From contig NZ_QEQL01000003.1 of assembly GCF_003097135.1 (NCBI RefSeq), forward strand, positions 124,001 to 188,000: 64,000 nt of DNA. The letters are read 5' to 3'. Below the pieces are notes generated by a model that searched no databases, had not been told where the DNA came from, and was given only the letters and a program-made list of their open reading frames with translations. This DNA comes from Pseudomonas sp. URIL14HWK12:I12. Lineage in GTDB: Bacteria; Pseudomonadota; Gammaproteobacteria; Pseudomonadales; Pseudomonadaceae. A program made the position numbers and the translations under genes. This document shows, in pieces, positions 55,301-63,267 of this stretch (the first letter of the stretch is position 1; each line of letters opens with the position of its first letter).

Positions 55301-57380
55301 CTATGCGGTGTCTGGCATCACGGCTGGGCTGACTACCGGGCTGTATGACAAATGGACCAGCACCGAGACTGGGCAGAGCGCCGTGGAGGGGGTCGCAAAA
55401 ACCTCCAGCACGACAGGTGCCTTGAGTAATACCGCCGCTGTTACCGCGAAGAATGGTTTGTCCACCTGGTCGGGTATTGGCCAGTTCGCAGCCGGCCAAA
55501 CGCTGCAAAACAGCACGTCCGCGTTGTTGAACAAAGCGCTGGGGCAAAAGGGCAGCCTGGGCGATGCGCTGCAACAGAGCCTGGTGAACACCTTCGTGGC
55601 CGCAGGCTTCAACCTGGTGGGCGACATCGGCAAAGAGTACGACCTCGACGACGGCAAAGCGGCGAAGATCGGCCTGCACGCGTTGATGGGGGGCCTGGCT
55701 GCTGAAGCCATGGGCGGTGACTTCAAGACGGGTGCGCTGGCTGCGGGTGTGAACGAAGCGATCGTGAAGTCGCTGTCGGACGCCTACGGCGACATGGACC
55801 CGAACGAGAAGAAACGCCTGCTGGTGATGAACTCGCAGCTGATCGGTGTGCTGTCGGCCTCGTTGCAGGGCGGTGATCAGAAGAGTGTGGAAGTGGCGTC
55901 GGCGGTGACCAGCAGCGCTACGCAATATAACTGGTTGCTGCATGGAGAGATTGAACAGGCGGATAAGGCTCGAAAAGCCTGCGAGAGCCAGGGCGGAGAT
56001 GTCGCAAGCTGCAAGGCAAATGTAACGCGCGCTATCGATGAACTCGATAGGCTGAGGGACTTGGACTACAAGAACCATGCGCGCGCGGTTCAAATGCAGG
56101 CCTACAGCGAGGGAGGGTGGACTAAGGAAGACTATGACAAGGCAGTAAATGCTGATTATTTCTCATCCAAGGGCATCGACCGAAGTGATGTGACGTTTTC
56201 GGGATATGCCCCTGCCAAGACGCCGTGGTATGTGCTTTCGAACACGGCCAACGGAGCCAAGGATTATCTCGTAAATTGGCCTGGCAACGTAGCCGATGGT
56301 ATTTCGAATGTAGCTAATGACCCAATTGGGGCCGCGGAAAGCGTATGGGACGGGATGCTTGACAAGCTCAAGTGGGGTAAAGACTACCTGACCAGCCCTA
56401 TTCCCGCACAGCTGATAGATCAGTCAGTAGACAATCTTCAAGCGAAAAGCCCCGAGGAGATGGGGCATTTCCTAGTCGATCAAACGACTGGGTTGATCAC
56501 TGCCGAGCTGGGTGGCGTGTTGGTTAAGTGGGTGGGGGGACGTTGGGTCGAGTCAAAAGTAGGGGCCACCACGCCAGTAACGAAGGGCCCTTGTTGCTTT
56601 GCTGCGGGTACGAAGGTTTCTACACCTCAGGGTGACCGCGCCATCGAGTCGCTCAAGGTAGGGGATGTTGTCTGGAGCAAGCCTGAGAAAGGGGGTAAGC
56701 CGTTCGCGGCTGCGATTCTGGCCACGCATCAACGTTCGGATCAGCCGATCTACCGGCTCAAACTTAAAAGTGTGCGTGGCGCAGGCACAGCGGAAGGCGA
56801 GACCTTGCTGGTCACGCCGAGCCACCCCTTTTATGTACCTGCCAAGCGCGACTTCATTCCAGTCATCGATCTGAAACCGGGTGATCTGCTGCAGTCGCTG
56901 GCCGACGGCGACACCGAAAATACGTCGTCGGAAGTCGAGTCGCTTGAGCTGTACCTGCCAAGGGGCAAGACATACAATCTGACGGTCGATGTGGGGCATA
57001 CGTTCTATGTTGGGGAGCTGAAGACCTGGGTTCACAATACTGGGCCTTGTGATTTGCCTCCCGGCAAGTTTGATTATTTGTTCGGCCGTGTGTCTAGTGA
57101 TTCACATAATGCTGCGCGTTCGAACCAGCTTGCGCTTGAAATGAAAAGACTAGGTGTTCCGGATAATGCAGTTGGTCGTCAAATGCTGACTGACCATTTG
57201 ACCCTTTCCGCCAAAGCTGAGGGTAACGTTGTTAATACTTTTACCAACCAGTATGGAAGATTTGAAGTTAGAGAGTCGCTTTTCATAGGTCCGTCAGGTA
57301 AAGCTGCGAATTTCCAAAGTACATTCCAGGTTCTTGAAGATGGGACCCGTAGGCTCAGTACATTAATACCGCTTCATTGA
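49398..57380 (+). CDS. cdiA: CdiA-like contact-dependent toxin with Hint domain
   Basis: A 2660-residue filamentous-haemagglutinin-type exoprotein. An extended signal region is followed by the TPS secretion domain (about 35-280, with [20 protein letters not shown]). Hundreds of residues of beta-helical repeats follow (GNLT, LDNSGG types) to about 1815, then a DUF637-like hydrophobic pretoxin region (about 1815-2170). A Hint autoprocessing domain (about 2394-2550) starts [20 protein letters not shown] and ends with [17 protein letters not shown]. The last ~110 residues (KFDYLFGR... to STLIPLH) are the toxin, of a class I do not recognise. The usual VENN boundary is absent; Hint replaces it. 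The toxin DNA is clearly more AT-rich than the rest. Confidence 0.93.
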   Translation: [2660 protein letters not shown]

Positions 57381-57391
57381 GGATTGCTATA

Positions 57392-57739
57392 ATGGTGTTT
57401 CCGACCACAAATGATTTTTTAGAGATGTTTGGTATCGAACCTGTTGAGGTGGATCCGAGTTTGGCGTTTTCTCGTTATATAAAGAAGTCAAAAGATAGTG
57501 GGATTGAGGTTGATATTTCCTTCAGCGCTGTCATGGCATCCTTTCAGGTTGTGCTAAGACTTGCTATGCACGAGTTGGCAGTTATTTCTTCGGAAAATGT
57601 TAAAGCTATTGAGCTGTTGCAGGAGGGCTCGGAGGCGGGCGTTCGTGTTGTTTTTGATTTGCCCAATTCAACCTCAGAAGCTCGGGTGATATTTGAGCCT
57701 GAAGTTAGCTGTCGGTGGTGGACGTTGCGCAATATGTAA
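57392..57739 (+). CDS. Probable immunity protein of the resident CdiA toxin
   Basis: A 115-residue acidic protein, 11 bp after cdiA. TGAGGA overlaps the cdiA stop and sets the ATG at 57392. Its position and low GC are typical of CdiI. No family is recognised. The last ~9 residues (from about 57712) are read from DNA that in another frame is cdiA repeat sequence, so the natural C-terminus may have been replaced when a cdiA fragment joined here. Protection may still be intact. Confidence 0.75.
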   Translation: MVFPTTNDFLEMFGIEPVEVDPSLAFSRYIKKSKDSGIEVDISFSAVMASFQVVLRLAMHELAVISSENVKAIELLQEGSEAGVRVVFDLPNSTSEARVIFEPEVSCRWWTLRNM

Positions 57740-58405
57740 ACTCCGCCGGAGACATCACCCTGGCCAGCTGGGGCGACCAGACCTACCAGGGCGCCCATGC
57801 AGTACAGGATGCGCTGGCCGCCGCTGGTCTAGGAGCCACGGCAAAAGGGCTGATTACGGCCGGGGGGGGCGTTTCTGCCGGTGGCGGCACGGTGGAGAGG
57901 GCGTATTATGCGTCTGAGCTGGTTGGACCTGCAGGAGGTGCAGGAGCGACTGCGACCGTGATTGACACTGCTCAGATGGCCCAACGGGTCATGGACGTTC
58001 GAGCTGGCTTGCCGTCTGGTTTACGGCGAAGTGGTAACGTAGCTGTCGCGGAAATAGATATACCCGGAATACCTACACAGATGGCCGCACAGCCAAGTTT
58101 CTGATGCTGGTAAGGGGCTTATCGGCTTTGGAAATGCGAATTTTGTCGCTCAATCTGTACCTAATAAGGCTGGAGACTTGGTTTATCGGGGAATAGATAC
58201 TGAGTACAAAATTCTAGATAATATCGCTCACCAGTTAGGAGGAGATACCTCCGACAGAGGAACAGTAAATATCCTCATGGAGAAAGCGGCTTGTGCCAGC
58301 TGTCTGAATGTGGCGGGGCAGTTCAGGGCGAGGTATCCCAATATTAGTGTTAATATTCTTGACAATCAGGGTGTTATGTTGCGCCCTCCGAGGAAGACGC
58401 CGTAA
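57715..58405 (+). pseudogene. Displaced cdiA C-terminal module with deaminase-type toxin, split by a frameshift
   Basis: It begins with a cdiA repeat copy ([16 protein letters not shown], matching [16 protein letters not shown] of the full-length gene), which lacks its own secretion domain. The first frame stops at 58104. A -1 slip near 58085-58090 restores a continuous protein: HSQVSDAGKGLIGFGN, then YRGIDTEYKILDNIAHQLGG and MEKAACASCLNVAGQF, ending RPPRKTP at 58405. This is the pattern of polymorphic deaminase toxins, with the CASC zinc motif. One missing base in the His codon of AAHS would explain the break. It is silent unless recombined onto cdiA and repaired. Confidence 0.8.
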
Positions 58406-58758
58406 TGGAAGACAGAGTGACTTATGGTGAAATTCGGGCTTGGTTTTTGGGGCGCTATTACAGCTATTGCAAAGTCAAGCTAAGCCACCAAAGCTCATGG
58501 GCTGAAGGTGAAAGTGAAGTGGGTTATGCCTATGGTGAGCTAGAAAATTCATTTGAATTACCTGTTGAAAGGCTAATGCTAGAAGTTACAGCGCTTATTC
58601 TTTCGGCAGGGCGTTCTCCGGAAAAAGTCAAAGAATATCATCTGCATGCCATCTCTAAATTGTTAGATGATATTGAGCTCTCTTATATTTTGGAAGGCCT
58701 GCCTTCTGATGAGGTGGCAGAGCTTAAAGATGACCTTAAGTTATTAGGGATAGGTTAA
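58405..58758 (+). CDS. Immunity protein paired with the displaced deaminase toxin
   Basis: A 117-residue acidic, helical protein. Its ATG overlaps the TAA stop of the deaminase remnant (TAATG), with AGGAAG upstream, the classic toxin-immunity arrangement. It is intact although its toxin is broken, so the cell stays protected against neighbours carrying that toxin. It resembles Imm-type proteins of deaminase toxins, but I cannot name the family securely. Confidence 0.72.
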   Translation: MEDRVTYGEIRAWFLGRYYSYCKVKLSHQSSWAEGESEVGYAYGELENSFELPVERLMLEVTALILSAGRSPEKVKEYHLHAISKLLDDIELSYILEGLPSDEVAELKDDLKLLGIG

Positions 58759-59193
58759 GACGTTATGGTAGTTATAGTCCCAAAATATTTTGGTGCAAAA
58801 GACACAGTACTGGCCAGTACTAGTCCTAACGTGCTACCAAAACTGCAACCTTTCACTAACCACCTCAAGGGCCAGTAATTCCATCAGGCGGGATAAGTCG
58901 TCCAGGTCGGACGCCTGGGAGCACCGTTTATTACGTACCGGTAACTGATCCAAGCGCTTCCGGAAGCACCTATGCATCGACTGGTGCCTTCAGCTTCTAC
59001 CCCTGCTCCTGATTTAGAAATGACAAAGCAAAGCAATACATCATCAGCAATAACCATACGCAGATCCGGGCTAATATCGGTCAGCCTGCGCTTGAGTTTT
59101 TAGGCAGTTTGCCAGGGCGCGCGATTCAAGTCTTATTGCTAAGCGCGATGGGTCAGTCATCGGCGGCCTGAAGGCTATTGACGACAGGAATGT
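58759..59193. other. Decayed intergenic DNA between orphan modules
   Basis: About 435 bp with no intact gene. Short stretches still look protein-like but are broken by stops and frame changes: one near 58877-59010 reads GRTPGSTVYYVPVTDPSASG and another near 59015-59160 reads KQYIISNNHTQIRANIGQP. These look like remains of a further toxin or immunity gene. No ribosome-binding site or promoter is convincing. Confidence 0.5.
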
Positions 59194-59724
59194 ATGGGCG
59201 CCATAGCCGATGGTGTTTCGAACGTAGTCCCTGATTTCTCAGGGGCGGCAAAGAGTGTCTGGGACGGAATCGTCGATAAGGCAGACTGGGGCTACGACTA
59301 TGTGACCAGTCCGATTCCTGCCCAACTGATAGACCAATCAATAGACGAGATTCAAGCGAAAAGCCCGGAGGAGATGGGTCATTTCTTGGTCGACCAAACG
59401 ACTGGGCTGGTCACCGCTGAACTAGGTGGCGTCCTGTTCGAATGGGTGGAGGGCGTTGGGTCGGGTCAAAAGGAGGGGCTGCCACGCCGGTGACGAAGGA
59501 GTCTTGCTGCTTTGCTGCGGGTACGAAGGTTTCTACGCCTCAGGGCGACCGCACTATCGAGTCGATCAAGGTGGGAGATGTTGGTAGATGGAGTTACAAC
59601 TAGAAATGGGGTTGCGGTTGTAGCTATTCGCGATCCACATGGGTTCCAATATTTTAGTCCTGTCGATACCTTTCAAAGAACTTTTTCAGGTGAGGTTGTT
59701 GTTCCTAGGAGTGCACTCAGGTGA
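59194..59724 (+). pseudogene. Second displaced cdiA fragment: pretoxin/Hint remnant joined to a toxin tail
   Basis: DNA from about 59210 to 59575 is a divergent copy of cdiA 56300-56665 (shared [44 protein letters not shown]). It is broken by a one-base deletion near 59449, and the Hint domain stops after KVGDV, where the rest is deleted. The sequence then continues in another frame as LVDGVTTRNGVAVVAI...PRSALR, the likely tail of a different toxin. No functional toxin can be made. Confidence 0.8.
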
Positions 59725-59749
59725 AATTAAATATTGACTTTCCTAAAAC

Positions 59750-60076
59750 ATGATTACGGATGAGTTGCTCAAGCAAGAGCGGATTCCCTGCTTTTGTAGG
59801 GTTTCAAGTGAATTTGAAATTTTATTTTCGGATACTATACCTGAGTCGTTAGGTACCGTGTCAGACTGGGATCGTAGAGAGCTAGAATTAAGAGCAGTTG
59901 CAGGGGCGGGCGGTGGATATACGCATTTCTCTAATGGTTTGATCACATTGCAGAAAGTTGATGAAAATGTTTACAGAATCCTTGATCTGGAGATGTTTTA
60001 TAGAAGCTACGGTTGGTGCGTTGTCTTGCGGGATGGGGAGTACGCGCCTCCAGGCGATTTTTGGGATGAGGAGTAA
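59750..60076 (+). CDS. Probable orphan immunity protein
   Basis: A 108-residue acidic protein 25 bp after the second toxin remnant. Low GC and position mark it as the immunity partner of the lost toxin. Features visible: YTHFSNGLITLQKVDENVYR and an acidic end (PPGDFWDEE). There is no strong Shine-Dalgarno sequence, so expression may be low. No family is recognised. Confidence 0.62.
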   Translation: MITDELLKQERIPCFCRVSSEFEILFSDTIPESLGTVSDWDRRELELRAVAGAGGGYTHFSNGLITLQKVDENVYRILDLEMFYRSYGWCVVLRDGEYAPPGDFWDEE

Positions 60077-60994
60077 GATCCCGATGTAAGGCTCGCGGCT
60101 ACCTACGGAAAGAAATTCCGGGATGGCAAAGCGTTAGGAATTGTGGGAGGAGGTCTGGGATGGAGGTCTCCGATCGCTTCATTCGAACTCATAGTAGAGG
60201 GCGGGCACGCCTGAGCAACTGTCTGATGCTTGATGGCGTGCTCAGAGCACGTCACTCGGGTGCTGCATGGCGAGATGTCCCCAAATGCTCCCGCCCACTA
60301 TCTAGCTTGTATCAACAGTTGGCAGCTGTCTAAATCAGGAGGACGTTCAATCAGGTGCTAAATAAAGCCCGGAAGGTGCAGACGGAGGTCAGGCTAGAAA
60401 GGTCTCCCGAGCAGCGCTTCTACTGCTCAACGATGGTTGCCGAGTGCGGGGTGTCATCGAAACGCAGCTCTCGAGACTGGACGTGAGCCCCATTGCCAAA
60501 CAGCGTGTGCCTGAACCTGACTTAAACCAAGGCTTCCAACCCTCCGCAGGGAGGGGATGTCTTTGCGTCCTGGGGTGCCGTTTGCACGGCTGTTACCGCT
60601 ACCCCGTCCGGCGATCCCGGTCAGAAACATACAGGGCGCTGCGCTCGGCCAGCTCCAATACTGGTTCCGAGGCCTTGGGCAGCATAGCCAGCCTCCCCCG
60701 GCGACACCACCAGCCTGCCCGGCGCTGGCTCCACCGCTCGAGTCCAGAGGCTGCCGACCACCGCCTGTAACCCTGACAAGTAGCTGATCGAAATCAACCC
60801 TGCGCCCACCGACCTGCTCCTATTCGGCGCGACCTTCGACGGCATGCTGGGCAACAACCAGAACGCCCAACATGCCAGCAGCAGCCAGACCAGCATGCGC
60901 GGCTCCAGCATCGAAGCGGGCAACGACGTGAGGTTGTTACTGCATTTCCTGATGATGCTCCAATTCCACCTTACAAACCAATCAAGTAAAATTT
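60077..60994. other. Long decayed stretch with scattered cdiA remnants
   Basis: More than 900 bp without an intact gene. Base composition alternates between AT-rich and GC-rich patches, consistent with several joined fragments. The only part with a clear origin is the haemagglutinin-repeat fragment at 60784-60930. Short open frames near 60444-60790 have no recognisable product. Confidence 0.55.
60784..60930 (+). pseudogene. Haemagglutinin-repeat fragment of a cdiA gene
   Basis: About 49 codons reading LIEINPAPTDLLLFGATFDG then NQNAQHASSSQTSMRGSSIE and AGNDV. The second half matches the repeat style of the full-length protein ([14 protein letters not shown]). It has no start, no secretion signal and no toxin, and it precedes an orphan immunity gene, so it marks the left edge of a third displaced module. 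Confidence 0.6.
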
Positions 60995-61411
60995 ATGTTT
61001 GCGGATCGTATCATTAGGTTTGGGAAAAAATTTGAAGGTCGAATAAATTCCGATCTTCTCCAAGGCGCCTTGGATTATGTCGCGTATAGCGAAGAGAGCC
61101 TAGCCTTTGAGATATTGTGCGATCATATTTGCGAATATGATATTTCTATAACGGACGAAGAATATAAAGAGGCTGTTCTGCTGATTCTAGACGTGGGGCT
61201 TGATTTGGATGAAGGGCCATTTAAGCACCTGCTGGGGTTGAAGCAGCAACCAAAAGCTGGGCAGTCCCCGCCGGGTACTACTTCGTCATGGGCGACAACC
61301 GCGACAACTCCAACGACAGCCGTTACTGGGATGACCCAGCCATTGCCCCAGAGCTGCGCGCGATGGTGCCGGAGGAAAATATCCTGGGTAAGGCAGTGTT
61401 CCTACCGTTGA
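60995..61411 (+). CDS. Orphan immunity-like protein with an aberrant C-terminus
   Basis: The first ~84 residues ([20 protein letters not shown] ... KHLLGLKQ) form an acidic helical protein resembling CdiI/MafI-type immunity proteins. After about 61245 the frame runs out of phase through DNA that in another frame is the 3' end of a signal peptidase gene, adding a Thr/Ser-rich nonsense tail ([14 protein letters not shown]). The native immunity stop has probably been lost at this junction. It may be folded but is likely decaying. Confidence 0.6.
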   Translation: MFADRIIRFGKKFEGRINSDLLQGALDYVAYSEESLAFEILCDHICEYDISITDEEYKEAVLLILDVGLDLDEGPFKHLLGLKQQPKAGQSPPGTTSSWATTATTPTTAVTGMTQPLPQSCARWCRRKISWVRQCSYR

Positions 61412-61431
61412 AGCTCTCGCGAGTGCGTTGA
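61255..61431 (+). pseudogene. lepB: 3' remnant of a signal peptidase I gene
   Basis: 58 codons plus stop. [20 protein letters not shown] is the box D/E signature of type I signal peptidase, and the frame runs to a natural end ([15 protein letters not shown]). The N-terminal membrane segment and the catalytic Ser/Lys boxes are absent. It marks the right-hand boundary of the CDI region and suggests that the array displaced the 5' part of a lepB paralogue. Confidence 0.8.
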
Positions 61432-61444
61432 AACCCGCACCGCG

Positions 61445-63214
61445 CTACGCCAAATCGCTCTCGGCCCCAAGCTGCTGCCGCGTCCACAACCGCCAGTAAT
61501 ACCCCTGCCGCTCCAGCAACGCTGCATGCGTCCCATCCTCCACCAACCGCCCTTGATCGAACACCACGATCCGGTCCAGATGCGCCACGGTCGACAGCCT
61601 GTGCGCGACCACGATCACCGTGCGCCCGTCCATGATCTCGTCGAGCTTCTCCTGAATGTATCGCTCGGTCAGGGAGTCGAGGCTGGAGGTGGCTTCGTCC
61701 ATCACCAGAATCGGCGCGTTCTTGAGCAGCACGCGAGCGATGGCGATGCGTTGGCGCTGGCCGCCGGAGAGCTTCACGCCGCGCTCGCCCACGAGGGAGT
61801 CGTAGCCGTGCTCCAGCCCCTCGATGAAGCTGTGTGCGCCGGCACGTTCGGTGGCGGCCAGCAGTTCGGTGTCGTCGGCTTCCAGGCGGCCGTAGCGGAT
61901 GTTCTCGGCAATGCTGCGGTGGAACAGGCCGGGGTCTTGCGGGATGAGGCCGATCTGCTGGTGCAGCGATTGCTGGGTCACTTCGCGGATGTCCTGGCCG
62001 TCGATGAGCACACGGCCGCTGTCGACGTCGTACAGGCGCAGCAGCAGGTTGAGCAGGGTCGATTTGCCCGAGCCGGAGGCGCCGACCAGGCCGACGCGCT
62101 GGCCGGCGGCGATGTGCAGGTCTAGGTGCTCGAACACGGGCCGGCCGGGCAGGTAGCCGAAGCTGACGTGCTCAAAGCAGATTTCGCCGCGCTCCACCTT
62201 CAAAGGCTGTGCCTGGGGCGCGTCGGTGATGTCGTGGGGGCGCACCAGCGTGCGCACGCCATTGGCGATGTTGCCTGAGGCTTCGAACAGTTCCATCAGC
62301 CGGCGGGAGAGGCCGGTGACGTCGCTGATGATTACCATCGACAAGCTGCTGGCCATCACGAAGGTCGCCACGTCGATGCGCCCGGCCTGCCACAGCCACA
62401 GCGAAAGCCCGAGCATGCCGGCCTTGAGCAGCACGCCGCAGAGGTTCTGCAACCAGCGGATGCGCTCCATGTAGCCCAGCGAGCGGTGCGCGGCGGCCAC
62501 TTCCTGATCCAGGTAACCGCCCAGGTAGCTGTGCTCGAAGCGCTGGCGGGCGAACAGGCGCACGTTGCTGAGGTTGGTCACGGCGTCTACCACCTTGCCG
62601 GTGGTGGTGCTGCGTGCGGCCGAGTGCGCACGGGCCAGCGGGTGGCTGCGGCGGGCCAGGAACCAGCACAGGGTCAAAAAGCCTGCGGCCCAGGCGCCCA
62701 TGGCCAGGCCCAGCCAGCCGTCGGCGCTGCTGAGCAGCACCACCGACAGCACCAGGGTCACCAGCAACGGGATCAGGTCAAAAATCAGGATCACCAGCGT
62801 CTGGCTGGTGCCCATCGACACCTCGGAGATACGGTGCGCCAGGGCGCCGGCGAACTCGCTGCTGATGAAGCGGTGAGAGTGGCGCTGCAGGTAACCGAAC
62901 AATGCGTGGGTGACGGCCCGGCGCTGGCGGGGCAGGGTGCGCACGTTGAACCAACTGGCCAGGCGCAGGCTGCACATCTCCAGCACCAACAGGCACACGA
63001 AACCTGCCACCGGCCAGGCCAGCGCTTGCGGTGCCGCCCCTTGGGTGACCAGCCGGGTGATCTGCCCCAGCGCCCAGGGGATGCCCAAGGTGAAGATCAC
63101 CGACGCAGTCTGCAGCAGCAGGATGGCCAGGTAAGCCCAGCGAAAGCGCCCCACGAAGTGCAGCACGAAGCGGTAGGGTTCGGTGGGCAGGGTGTCGGGT
63201 GGCGTCTCGGTCAT
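61445..63214 (-). CDS. ABC exporter, fused membrane and ATPase domains
   Basis: A 589-residue half-size exporter. Six membrane segments (about 20-310) precede the nucleotide-binding domain with Walker A VGASGSGKST, signature [15 protein letters not shown], Walker B ILVMDEATSSLD and an H-loop in VIVVAHRLSTV. ATG at 63214 is preferred; an upstream TTG at 63271 would overlap the next gene but lacks a ribosome-binding site. It works as a dimer exporting lipids, drugs or peptides. The convergent side is the lepB remnant; upstream on the same strand is the MocR-type gene. Confidence 0.9.
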   Translation of the reverse strand: MTETPPDTLPTEPYRFVLHFVGRFRWAYLAILLLQTASVIFTLGIPWALGQITRLVTQGAAPQALAWPVAGFVCLLVLEMCSLRLASWFNVRTLPRQRRAVTHALFGYLQRHSHRFISSEFAGALAHRISEVSMGTSQTLVILIFDLIPLLVTLVLSVVLLSSADGWLGLAMGAWAAGFLTLCWFLARRSHPLARAHSAARSTTTGKVVDAVTNLSNVRLFARQRFEHSYLGGYLDQEVAAAHRSLGYMERIRWLQNLCGVLLKAGMLGLSLWLWQAGRIDVATFVMASSLSMVIISDVTGLSRRLMELFEASGNIANGVRTLVRPHDITDAPQAQPLKVERGEICFEHVSFGYLPGRPVFEHLDLHIAAGQRVGLVGASGSGKSTLLNLLLRLYDVDSGRVLIDGQDIREVTQQSLHQQIGLIPQDPGLFHRSIAENIRYGRLEADDTELLAATERAGAHSFIEGLEHGYDSLVGERGVKLSGGQRQRIAIARVLLKNAPILVMDEATSSLDSLTERYIQEKLDEIMDGRTVIVVAHRLSTVAHLDRIVVFDQGRLVEDGTHAALLERQGYYWRLWTRQQLGAESDLA

Positions 63215-63267
63215 GGTCGGGGATAGCTGGGCTGGGTTGCCGTTGGGCCATGGGTTGGCGGTTGGGT

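Noticed and set aside
60444..60790. Open frames of 76-108 codons in the decayed region
   Set aside because: Overlapping frames of similar length, no start signals and no families; the surrounding DNA is clearly broken remnants.
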